Part shown: one piece after another, positions 7,547 to 14,151 of the stretch
Layout of the letters: every line of letters starts with the position of its first letter
Numbering within the stretch: position 1 is the stretch's first letter
From: an uncultured Eubacteriales bacterium
GTDB taxonomy: Bacteria > Bacillota > Clostridia > Oscillospirales > Oscillospiraceae
Assembly: GCA_900543625.1 (NCBI GenBank)
Contig: UQSF01000022.1
Span: 1-25,669, forward strand
Direction of reading: 5' to 3'
Length of the DNA stretch: 25,669 nt
Notes under the pieces: model-generated
The model's input: the letters and a program-made list of their open reading frames with translations, nothing else
What the model was told of the DNA's origin: nothing
Databases searched by the model: none
Made by a program: the position numbers and the translations under genes

Positions 7547-8596
7547 TCATGTTTCCGCGCGCAGGATCGCTTCCCGCAGCTGCGTGAAAACGGTTGCGGC
7601 TTGCGCGCGTGTCGCTTGACCGAGTGGGTTGAAGTACCCCTTTTCGTCGCCGGAGATGATGCCGGTCATGCGCATAAGCTCCACGCCCTCAAGCGCCCAG
7701 CCGGAGACCGCATCCATGTCCTTGAACACGACAGGGTCTGCAATCGTCGGGAGCGTCGCACCGGTGCTCTGCACATAGCGGGCGACGATCGACGCCATCT
7801 GCTCGCGCGTGATCGGCGCGTTCGGCTCAAAGCGTCCGTTTCCGGTGCCGCTGACGACATCGTGCTGCGCGGCCCACTCCACAAAGGGGGCGTACCATCT
7901 GCCGATTTCGACGTCGTTAAAGGATGTGCCGGGATAGGCATCCTCATCGATCTGCGCAAGCTGCCCCAGCACGGTCACGAACATGCCGCGCGTGAGCACG
8001 GTGTCCGGAGAAAAGCACCGGTTGCCGATGCCGCTCATGAGCTTGTTGACAGTGGCATACTCCACATAAGGCGCATACCACGCCGTTGCGGGCACGTCCA
8101 CATAGCGGGTGACGTAAGCGCCCGCCGACAGCAGCAGCGTGCCGGCCTGCGTACAGGTGATCGTTGCCTGCACATTTTCGCACGCGATGTAGCGGTGCGC
8201 GGATTGCAGCGCGCCGGTTGCGACCTGTCTGCCGTCGGTCGCGTCAACGAGCGCGCCGGACGCAACACTAACGGCAGCGTCTCCGCTCAGGACGGTGAAG
8301 CAGTCGCCGGTCTTGAGCTCCACCGTGTTCCCGGCGAAGAGCGTGCAGATGCGGCTCTTTCCGGCGCCGGTGCTCAGAGAGGCATCATACGTCTGCAGCG
8401 CCTTGTCAAGCGCTGCCTGTACGGCGGTGCGTGCGGTTTCCTCGACGCGGGCGAGCAAGTCGGACGACCACGTCTGCACATAGCTGCGCGACAGCAGCGG
8501 ATCCTGCTGGCTGCCGGCGTTGGCTGCCAGCACGGGCATGGAGCCGCCGAGCAGCACAAGAATCAGCAGCAACGAGATCAGTCGCTTGATTTTCAA
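7547..8596 (-). CDS. Secreted SLH-domain protein with a novel N-terminal region
   Basis: The signal peptide is clear: MKIKR, a hydrophobic core (LISLLLILVLLGG), then PVLAANA (~25). Three S-layer homology repeats fill the C-terminal half at roughly 165-213, 226-276 and 290-342, with typical F-x-D-V/M ... W-Y-A-P-x-V-E-x-A ... G-x-F-x-P ... I-T-R-E-Q-x-A patterns. SLH triplets bind pyruvylated secondary wall polymer and hold proteins on the cell surface. The region 30-160 contains C84, C99, C139 and C148 and resembles no domain I know. The start is TTG (8594-8596) with AAAGGAGGT upstream. It begins 26 nt after rex on the same strand and so is probably cotranscribed with it. Confidence 0.9.
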   Translation of the reverse strand: MKIKRLISLLLILVLLGGSMPVLAANAGSQQDPLLSRSYVQTWSSDLLARVEETARTAVQAALDKALQTYDASLSTGAGKSRICTLFAGNTVELKTGDCFTVLSGDAAVSVASGALVDATDGRQVATGALQSAHRYIACENVQATITCTQAGTLLLSAGAYVTRYVDVPATAWYAPYVEYATVNKLMSGIGNRCFSPDTVLTRGMFVTVLGQLAQIDEDAYPGTSFNDVEIGRWYAPFVEWAAQHDVVSGTGNGRFEPNAPITREQMASIVARYVQSTGATLPTIADPVVFKDMDAVSGWALEGVELMRMTGIISGDEKGYFNPLGQATRAQAATVFTQLREAILRAET

Positions 8597-8622
8597 GAGG
8601 CAGACCTCCTTTGGCGGTCGTG

Positions 8623-9294
8623 TCAGGCTTTTTTGGTCTTGGCGGCGCGGGCTTCCGCCTCGTCCTGGTTCTCAGCGATGTAGTAACCGAGCGCCAGCAG
8701 GCTGTCCGAGAAGTGGATGTTCTCGATGATGGGGTCGGCATCCTTGACCTGCAGCTCGGTGTTCGTGAAGTTCCAGATGGCCTTCACACCGACGGAGCAG
8801 ATCTCGTTGGCGACGTCGTTGGCCATGGCCTTCGGCACACAGAGCACGGCGACGTCCGGCTGGATATCCGCGAGGATATCATCGAGCGTGGAGAAGTCGT
8901 GCACGACGATACCGTGCATCTCCTTACCGACGAGATCGGGGTTGATGTCGAACGCAGCCTTGAGCGTGAAGCCGTACTGCTCAAAGCAGAAGTTTTCCAC
9001 GAGTGCGCGGCCGATGTTGCCGACGCCGACCAGAACGGCCGTGTAGTTGCGGTCCATACCGAGGATCTTGGCGACCTCGCCGCGCAGCGCCACCACGTTG
9101 TATCCGTAGCCCTGCTGGCCGAATTCGCCGAAGCAGCTGAAGTCCTGACGGATCTGCGAGGGAGTCAGCCCCATCTGGCGGCCAAGCTCACCGGAAGAGA
9201 TGCGTTCGATCCCGGCAGCGTTCAGGTCGTCGAGCTTGCGGAGATAGCGGGGCATTCTTCTGATCACATTGTTCGATACTTTGATACGTTTCAC
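8623..9294 (-). CDS. rex: Redox-sensing transcriptional repressor Rex
   Basis: Rex senses the NADH/NAD+ ratio and represses fermentation and reductive genes when NADH is low. The N-terminal winged helix is canonical (PRYLRKLDDLN, ISSGELGRQMGLTPSQIRQDFS, then the wing FGEFGQQGYGYNV), followed by a Rossmann domain with GVGNIGRAL and a C-terminal domain-swap helix. Length 223 aa is typical. Start is GTG (9292-9294) with AGGAGG at 9306-9311. It leads a two-gene unit with the SLH protein. Rex is compatible with the fermentative, CoA-based metabolism implied by the dehydratase locus. I found no full Rex box (TTGTTAA-n4-TTAACAA) in front of it. Confidence 0.96.
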   Translation of the reverse strand: MKRIKVSNNVIRRMPRYLRKLDDLNAAGIERISSGELGRQMGLTPSQIRQDFSCFGEFGQQGYGYNVVALRGEVAKILGMDRNYTAVLVGVGNIGRALVENFCFEQYGFTLKAAFDINPDLVGKEMHGIVVHDFSTLDDILADIQPDVAVLCVPKAMANDVANEICSVGVKAIWNFTNTELQVKDADPIIENIHFSDSLLALGYYIAENQDEAEARAAKTKKA

Positions 9295-9311
9295 GAATTA
9301 TTATCCTCCTG

Positions 9312-9327
9312 ATGGCATAAATGCCAT
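9312..9327 (-). promoter_or_regulatory. Short hairpin in the rex leader next to the ribosome binding site
   Basis: ATGGCA-TAAA-TGCCAT forms a 6-bp stem one base from the Shine-Dalgarno sequence (9306-9311) of rex. It may tune translation; no known element is recognised. Confidence 0.35.
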
Positions 9328-9386
9328 ATTGTTAAGAATTGCGTTTGCTTGTCACGAAAATGGCAAAGCCAACATAGACATGATAA

Positions 9387-9415
9387 ATTATAGCACACGT
9401 TTTCGCGCGTTTCAA
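9387..9415 (-). promoter_or_regulatory. SigA-type promoter of rex
   Basis: Minus strand TTGAAA (9410-9415), 17-bp spacer, TATAAT (9387-9392). It gives an 85-nt leader before the GTG start. Confidence 0.8.
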
Positions 9416-9481
9416 GTAAATGGTTTCCAAGGATGTTCAAAAATTCACAGTTTTTTATCGTCTTTTTGCAGCAATTTATTG

Positions 9482-9527
9482 AAAAAATGGCGTTTCAGCC
9501 CGATAAGCGGTCGCTTATCGGGCTGAA
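9482..9527 (-). terminator. Rho-independent terminator of the trmB-to-anti-sigma operon
   Basis: A perfect 16-bp stem (9494-9509 with 9512-9527), loop of two bases, followed on the minus strand by TTTTTT (9482-9487) six nt later. It lies about 20 nt after the anti-sigma stop codon. Confidence 0.85.
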
Positions 9528-9546
9528 GATTCAATATAGGCTGATG

Positions 9547-10410
9547 TTATGCTCTGTTTTCCGGTAGACCGGTCAGACGGCAAAACTCTGCTGCTGCATC
9601 CGGCACGCGGTAATACTGCGCGTCTGTGCTGCTGACGAAGATGATATCCTTGCCATCGAGCCAGACGGTCACGCGCGTGACCGTGCCGTCGGCGCTTGTC
9701 TCCTCAAGCGTGCACAGCGGTGCGTTTGCGGCGTCGGGCTGCTGCGTCGGCTGCGTGCGCACCAGAAGCTCCGAGAGCGCCTCGATGGTCTTGCGATCAG
9801 AGATATGCAGCGTACCGCTTTCCGCGCCGCTGCCTTTTGTGCTGTCGTCCGGGACGGAGAAGAGCAGACTGCTCACACTGTCGTCGAGCACCGGTGCATT
9901 TTCCGGCGCAGGGGAGGGCGTGAGTTCCCTTTCTGCAGTGTCGTTATCGGCGGGCGTCGCGGCTGCGGTCTGTGCCTGACTGCTGTCGAGCACTGTGCTG
10001 CTGCTGCCGGACGGGTTTCGGTGCGGGGCGAACCACAGCGTTGCGCCGAGGATCAGCGCGAGGCATGCCGCCATGACCGAGATCGGCAGCAGGGGAGAGA
10101 TACGCCCGTCCGGGCGCTTTTTTGATTTCGGTTTGGAATGCGGTGCCCTGCGCGCCGGCATCGGCTGCGCGGGACGCGCTGCCGGAACTGACTCATGGCG
10201 CACCTGCTGCATGATACGCGCTGTCAGGTCGGCGGGGGGCTCGGCAGCCGTGCCGCGCACGGCTGCCTGCAGCGTCAGAAAGTCTTCATAGACGCGCTGA
10301 CAGTCCGGGCAGGTGTGCAGATGTGCGCACAGCGTCTGCTGCTGCGCCTCTGGCAGCTCGCCGTCAAGCAGCTGACTGATCTGCAGCCGGTAATGCTCAC
10401 AGGTGTTCAT
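9547..10410 (-). CDS. Membrane-anchored zinc-finger anti-sigma factor
   Basis: The N-terminal anti-sigma domain carries the ZAS signature H30-x3-C34-x2-C37 (AHLHTCPDC) with C28 close by. A Pro/Lys-rich linker leads to one transmembrane segment (about 107-127), then an extracytoplasmic region of ~160 aa. The outer part is low-complexity at first (Ser/Thr/Ala/Pro) and ends in a compact piece (about 200-287) with beta-strand-like segments (VTRVTVWLDGKDIIFVSS), perhaps a sensor; I recognise no family. Its ATG overlaps the sigma gene stop as ATGA, the standard sigma/anti-sigma coupling. Presumably it holds the ECF factor at the membrane until an envelope signal triggers release. The signal is unknown. 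Confidence 0.88.
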   Translation of the reverse strand: MNTCEHYRLQISQLLDGELPEAQQQTLCAHLHTCPDCQRVYEDFLTLQAAVRGTAAEPPADLTARIMQQVRHESVPAARPAQPMPARRAPHSKPKSKKRPDGRISPLLPISVMAACLALILGATLWFAPHRNPSGSSSTVLDSSQAQTAAATPADNDTAERELTPSPAPENAPVLDDSVSSLLFSVPDDSTKGSGAESGTLHISDRKTIEALSELLVRTQPTQQPDAANAPLCTLEETSADGTVTRVTVWLDGKDIIFVSSTDAQYYRVPDAAAEFCRLTGLPENRA

Positions 10411-11030
10411 ACATCCGCACCCCCCTTTGTCTGCTTTGACGCATAGCGGTCAGGAAGGTTCCCGTCGTCGCGCAGAAATTCGCACAGTCTTCGCCGCGCG
10501 CGAAACAGGCGCGATTTCACCGTGCCGGGCTCGAGGCGCAGCACCTTGCCGATCTCGGCATAGGACAGCCCGTCAAGCTCGCGCAGGATGAGGATCTTGC
10601 GCGCGTCGTCCGGCAGCTGGTCGAGCCCGCGCACGACGGCGCGGCGCAGCTCGCTGCGCGCAAGCTGCTGCTCGGGGCCGGAGGCTTCGTCGGCGGGAAT
10701 GTCAAACTGCGGCTGCTCGTCATCCTCGTCCGCCGCCGTGAGCGACACGGTCGGGTGCCGCCGGCGGCTGCGCAGAAAGTCGATGCACACGTTCGTCGTC
10801 AGCCGGTAGAGCCAGACGGAGAACTTGCTCTCGCCGCGGAAGGTGCCCAGCGCCCGATAGGCGCGCAGGAACACCTCCTGTGTCATGTCGGCGGCGTCCT
10901 CCTCGTTGCCGACGGTGCGCAGGGCGAGGTTATACACTTGTTTTTGGTAGGCGACGACCAGCGCCTCAAAAGCGTTGGCGTCCCCGGCACATACCTGAGC
11001 GATGATGCGCCGTTCCTCGTCCTGATCCAT
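10407..11030 (-). CDS. ECF-type RNA polymerase sigma factor (SigW/RpoE-like)
   Basis: Region 2 is plain: FEALVVAYQKQVYNLALR, then D-A-A-D-M-T-Q-E-V-F-L-R-A-Y and SVWLYRLTTNVCIDFLR. Region 4 follows after an acidic linker (95-120): LDQLPDDARKILILRELDGL, then SYAEIGKVLRLEPGTVKSRL. Length 207 aa is normal for ECF factors. It lies 21 nt after dusB and overlaps its anti-sigma gene by 4 nt, so it is the fourth gene of a five-gene operon headed by trmB. Placement of an ECF pair at the end of an RNA-modification/DNA-repair operon means it is at least partly expressed from a housekeeping promoter. The ribosome binding site is weak (AAAGG about 12 nt upstream). Confidence 0.93.
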   Translation of the reverse strand: MDQDEERRIIAQVCAGDANAFEALVVAYQKQVYNLALRTVGNEEDAADMTQEVFLRAYRALGTFRGESKFSVWLYRLTTNVCIDFLRSRRRHPTVSLTAADEDDEQPQFDIPADEASGPEQQLARSELRRAVVRGLDQLPDDARKILILRELDGLSYAEIGKVLRLEPGTVKSRLFRARRRLCEFLRDDGNLPDRYASKQTKGGADV

Positions 11031-11051
11031 GGATCTCTTGCCTTTCTGCGG

Positions 11052-12026
11052 TCAGTCCCGCAAGTCGCGCTGGATGGCGTGCGTGATGCGCCGCAGGTCG
11101 TTGAGCGTCTCCACGTGCACGACCTCCTGCTTGTAGACATTGGCGTGCGGCACGCCGCGCAGATACCAGCAAAACTGGCTGCGCGCCTCAAGGCACGCCA
11201 GCCGTTCGCCCTTGATGTTGGCGGCAAATTCGATCTGATGCAGCGCCGCCTCGATCCGCTCGCGCAGCGGCGGAAGCGCCGGCTCCGGCTCGCCCGCGAT
11301 GGCGGCGTTGCCGCGCGCAAACAGCCACGGATCGCCGAAGCTGCCGCGGCCGATCATCGCGAGGTCCGCGCCCGTGTAGCGCAGGATATGCGCTGCGTCC
11401 GCGCCGGAAAAGATGTCGCCGTTTGCGATGACGGGGATCGTCACGGCGCGTTTGACGTCGCGGATGATGTCCCAGTCGGCGCGGCCGGCGTACATCTGCA
11501 CGCGCGTGCGTCCGTGCACGGCGATGGCGGACGCGCCAGCCTGCTGGCACAGCTGCGCAAAGGCCACAGCGTTGACATTGCCACCGTCCCAGCCTTTGCG
11601 GAATTTCACGGTCACGGGTGCGTCAACAGCCTTGACGACCGCCTCAATGACGCGCCCGGCGAGCTCTGGGTCGCGCATGAGCGCCGAGCCGTCGCCGCTG
11701 CGGATGACCTTCCCGACCGGACAGCCCATGTTGATGTCGAGAATGTCCGCGCCGGAGTATTCCAGCGCCATGGGCGCGGCCTCGGCCATGACCTCCGGCT
11801 CGTGACCGAAGATCTGTGCGGCGGCCGGGTGCTCGTCCGGCGGTGACCAGAGCAGCTGCTTCGTCTTTTCGTCATGATAGACCAGCGCCTTGGCGCTCAC
11901 CATTTCCGTACAGGTGAGGGCGGCGCCCTGCGCGCGGCACAGCGCGCGAAACGGCGCATCGGTCACGCCTGCCATGGGCGCGAGCACGAGCGGTCCGCGA
12001 ATGTCCACGTCTCCGATCTTCACCAT
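11052..12026 (-). CDS. dusB: tRNA-dihydrouridine synthase (DusB type)
   Basis: FMN enzyme that reduces specific uridines in tRNA to dihydrouridine. It has the TIM-barrel start LVLAPMAGVTDAPFR, the catalytic-cysteine motif DINMGCPVGKV (C102), and FMN/RNA contacts VHGRTRVQMYAGRADW and IPVIANGDIFSG, then AMIGRGSFGDPWLF. Length 324 aa is typical of the DusB/Dus1 group. The start overlaps the stop of the exonuclease III gene by 7 nt (12020-12026), indicating coupling. It is the third gene of the trmB operon. Confidence 0.95.
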   Translation of the reverse strand: MVKIGDVDIRGPLVLAPMAGVTDAPFRALCRAQGAALTCTEMVSAKALVYHDEKTKQLLWSPPDEHPAAAQIFGHEPEVMAEAAPMALEYSGADILDINMGCPVGKVIRSGDGSALMRDPELAGRVIEAVVKAVDAPVTVKFRKGWDGGNVNAVAFAQLCQQAGASAIAVHGRTRVQMYAGRADWDIIRDVKRAVTIPVIANGDIFSGADAAHILRYTGADLAMIGRGSFGDPWLFARGNAAIAGEPEPALPPLRERIEAALHQIEFAANIKGERLACLEARSQFCWYLRGVPHANVYKQEVVHVETLNDLRRITHAIQRDLRD

Positions 12027-12775
12027 GCGATCTCAAGCTCCACGGGGCAGTGGTCGCTGCCGTAAATGTCCGAGCGGATGCCGGCGTTCTCGATCTTCTC
12101 CGCCGCGCGGTCGGAGCACAGGAAGTAGTCGATGCGCCAGCCGGCGTTGTTTTCCCGCGCATGGAAGCGGTAGCTCCACCACGAGTAGGCGTCCCGCTCG
12201 TCCGGGTGCAGGGCGCGGAACGTGTCGGTGAAGCCGGCGTGCAGCAGCTCCTGAAATTTTGCGCGCTCCTCGGGGCTGAAGCCGGGGTTGCCGACGTTGC
12301 GCTTCGGGTTTTTCAGGTCGATCTCGGTCGCTGCGACGTTCATGTCGCCGCAGATCACGACCGGCTTGTGCCGGTCGAGCGAGCAGACGAACTCACGGAA
12401 CGCATCGTCCCACTGCATCCGGTATTCCAGCCGGCGCAGACCGTCCTGCGCGTTCGGCGTGTAGACGCACACAAGATAAAACTCCGGGTATTCGGCCGTG
12501 ATGACGCGGCCCTCCAGATCGTGCTGCGGCAGACCGAGGTTATACTGCACGTCGAGCGGCTCGGCCTTCGTGAAGAGGGCAGTACCGGAGTAGCCTTTCT
12601 TCTCGGCGCTGCACCAGTACTGGTGATACCCGGGCAGCTCAAGCGTGATCTGCCCGGGCTGGAGCTTCGTCTCCTGCAGGCAGAAGATGTCGGCGTCCAG
12701 CGCGCGGAATGTGTCCGCGAAGCCCTTGGTCACACAGGCGCGCAGTCCGTTGACATTCCAGGATACAAGTCGCAT
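12020..12775 (-). CDS. xth: Exodeoxyribonuclease III (AP endonuclease, ExoA/Xth)
   Basis: Cleaves abasic sites and has 3'-5' exonuclease activity in base-excision repair. The EEP-fold motifs are all present: MRLVSWNVNGLRA (N7), CLQETKL (E35, metal ligand), VYTPNAQ, GDMNVAATEIDL, WWSYR, and SDHCPVELEI near the C-terminus. Length is 251 aa, normal. ATG at 12773-12775 with GGAGGA upstream; the longer open frame upstream is an out-of-frame shadow of trmB. The gene overlaps the 3' end of trmB by 46 nt, a long overlap but supported by the canonical first residues. Confidence 0.95.
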   Translation of the reverse strand: MRLVSWNVNGLRACVTKGFADTFRALDADIFCLQETKLQPGQITLELPGYHQYWCSAEKKGYSGTALFTKAEPLDVQYNLGLPQHDLEGRVITAEYPEFYLVCVYTPNAQDGLRRLEYRMQWDDAFREFVCSLDRHKPVVICGDMNVAATEIDLKNPKRNVGNPGFSPEERAKFQELLHAGFTDTFRALHPDERDAYSWWSYRFHARENNAGWRIDYFLCSDRAAEKIENAGIRSDIYGSDHCPVELEIAW

Positions 12776-13419
12776 TTCGTGTCCTCCGTTTTCACCGCCA
12801 CGCAGCGGTTGATCGTGATGCCCTGATCGTAGAATTTCGCCTCGTAGTCGGTCATGACGCCGACCGGGCCGTTGGCGTGCAGGTCGTGCGTGACCTCGCG
12901 CAGCTGCCAGCCCTCCTGCTCGAACTGCTCGAGAGAGAAGGCGAACAGCGGGTCGTTGTCGGTCTTGAACCAGATCTCGCCGCCGAGCGGCAGCACATTT
13001 GCATACAGCGCCAGAAAGCCCGCATAGGTCAGGCGGCGCTTGTACTGGCGCGATTTTTTCCACGGGTCGGGGAAGTTGATGTAGATGCGCGAAACTTCGC
13101 CGGGGGCGAACATATCGAGCAGATTGATCGCGTCCCGATCCAGAAACCGCACGTTTTCGATCCCGCGCTCGGTCACGCGCTCCATGCCGACGACCATCGC
13201 GTCCGGCACTTTCTCGATCGCGGCGAGGAAAATATCCGGATTCTGCGCCGCGGTGTCGGCCGTGAAGCGCCCCTTGCCGCAGCCAAGCTCCAGCTGCAGC
13301 GCCCGATGTCCGGGGAACTGCTCCAGCCAGCGGCCGCGCAGCGCCTCGGGCTCTGTGATCATGGTGGCGGCGCAGCGCTGCATGCGCGGGACGAGGTTGG
13401 GCTTTTTTCGCATTCTCAT
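12730..13419 (-). CDS. trmB: tRNA (guanine-N7-)-methyltransferase TrmB
   Basis: Makes m7G46 in the tRNA variable loop using S-adenosylmethionine. The SAM motif LELGCGKGRF, the acidic D-A-I-N stretch and the family signature INFPDPWKKSRQYKRRL are all visible; MTDYEAKF near the end is also conserved. Length is 229 aa, with a short C-terminal tail encoded within the exonuclease III overlap. Start ATG 13417-13419, AGGAG nine nt upstream; a second ATG two codons later is possible. First gene of the five-gene operon. Confidence 0.95.
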   Translation of the reverse strand: MRMRKKPNLVPRMQRCAATMITEPEALRGRWLEQFPGHRALQLELGCGKGRFTADTAAQNPDIFLAAIEKVPDAMVVGMERVTERGIENVRFLDRDAINLLDMFAPGEVSRIYINFPDPWKKSRQYKRRLTYAGFLALYANVLPLGGEIWFKTDNDPLFAFSLEQFEQEGWQLREVTHDLHANGPVGVMTDYEAKFYDQGITINRCVAVKTEDTKCDLYPGMSTDCAPV

Positions 13420-13462
13420 AAGTTGATGCTCCTGTCCTGACAGATCATAATTTTACTTGTAG

Positions 13463-13491
13463 AGCATACCACACCCGGCCCGAAACTGCAA
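13463..13491 (-). promoter_or_regulatory. SigA-type promoter of the trmB operon
   Basis: Minus strand TTGCAG (13486-13491), 17-bp spacer, TATGCT (13463-13468), about 45 nt upstream of the trmB start. Confidence 0.6.
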
Positions 13492-13690
13492 CGCAGAAAA
13501 CCGTTGCGAATTTCTAAAGAATGTGTTAAACTTTATTTTACGCAAATTGCAAAATGTACAGGTTTGCCGCCTGTGCAGTCTGAAAGCGCACGCGGCTGCT
13601 GAGTGCGATCGCGGAAAACGGGTGCGGCAGAAAGCGCCGTTCCTTTTAAAATGTGTGCAAACGCATGCTGCCGCTCTGAAAAGTACATAT

Positions 13691-13729
13691 CCGGGTGTAG
13701 CGCAGTTGGTAGCGCGCCTGCTTTGGGAG
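13691..13729 (+). pseudogene. tRNA-Pro remnant (5' half only)
   Basis: Thirty-nine bases match the 5' half of a tRNA-Pro: acceptor strand CCGGGTG, D arm GCGC-AGTTGGTA-GCGC, and anticodon arm CCTGC-TTTGGGA with anticodon TGG. The sequence then departs from a tRNA: the 3' side of the anticodon stem, the variable loop and the T arm (no GTTCGAxTC) are missing. The 5' flank (AAAGT, then ATAT before CCGGG) is shared with the intact tRNA 224 bp downstream. The D arm and anticodon stem differ between the two copies, so it is a paralogue rather than a fresh duplication. Confidence 0.75.
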
Positions 13730-13914
13730 TGCCGTGGCGGTATCCGGGACAGGGCAAGGCGAAACGCCGCAAAGCCTTTTGACGCCTGCGTTTGCGGGAT
13801 TTCACCCGGTTGCTGAAAGTGGCATAAAAGTGGCTTTGACCACAGGAATGACCACAGACAGAAAAAACTTTATTTTTACCGTTCGCCGTGGTATCATGGC
13901 AGGAAAGTGAATAT
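13730..13914. other. Spacer between tRNA-Pro remnant and tRNA-Pro, with paired short repeats
   Basis: No convincing gene. It contains AAAGTGGC twice (13816-13823, 13827-13834; 11-bp period) followed by TGACCACAG twice (13837-13845, 13849-13857; 12-bp period). The two pairs share the core GTGG/CCAC in opposite orientation. A weak -10 (TATCAT, 13892-13897) for the tRNA lies at the end, without a good -35. Confidence 0.6.
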
Positions 13915-13990
13915 CCGGGTGTAGCCCAGTTGGTAGGGCGCCACATTTGGGATGTGGAAGCCGCGCGTTCGAGTCGCGCCACTCGGACCA
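13915..13990 (+). tRNA. tRNA-Pro (anticodon TGG)
   Basis: A complete cloverleaf: acceptor CCGGGTG/CACTCGG, D stem GCCC/GGGC, anticodon stem CCACA/TGTGG around TTTGGGA (anticodon TGG, 13948-13950), T stem GCGCG/CGCGC around TTCGAGT, discriminator A and genome-encoded CCA (13988-13990). It marks the left edge of an AT-rich island. Confidence 0.96.
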
Positions 13991-13991
13991 A

Positions 13992-14033
13992 AAAGCCCTC
14001 CAGAAGTTATGCTTCTGAGGGCTTTCTTTGTTT
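13992..14033 (+). terminator. Rho-independent terminator of tRNA-Pro
   Basis: AAAGCCCTC (13992-14000) pairs with GAGGGCTTT (14017-14025), and AGAAG with CTTCT inside, followed by CTTTGTTTT. Confidence 0.9.
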
Positions 14034-14101
14034 TATGTGACGCAACAAATGAAATGCCACACTCTGTATTTCCTCATGTTTTATTTTTCCTTGTTTTAAT
14101 C

Positions 14102-14107
14102 TATAAT
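14102..14107 (+). promoter_or_regulatory. Probable -10 box for the HD hydrolase operon
   Basis: TATAAT, 50 nt before the TTG start, in an AT-rich stretch. The hexamer 17 bp upstream (TTTTAT, 14079-14084) is a poor -35. Nothing else is seen between the tRNA terminator and the gene. Confidence 0.45.
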
Positions 14108-14151
14108 ACCAATACAGATTTTATTTAATGAAATTACGGAGGTGAATTCTT

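Noticed and set aside
9329..9346. Possible Rex operator in the rex leader (TTGTTAA)
   Set aside because: Only the left half matches; the right half (needs TTAACAA) is absent, so autoregulation by Rex cannot be claimed.
13803..13809. CACCCGG downstream of the half tRNA, complementary to its acceptor strand, suggesting a split or intron-bearing tRNA
   Set aside because: The 17 bases before it cannot form a T arm and no GTTCGA-type loop or CCA follows; a 7-base match in this interval can be chance.
13533..13991. 152-codon open frame on the minus strand across both tRNA-Pro copies
   Set aside because: It is the antisense translation of tRNA and spacer sequence, a common artefact; no ribosome binding site and no domain.
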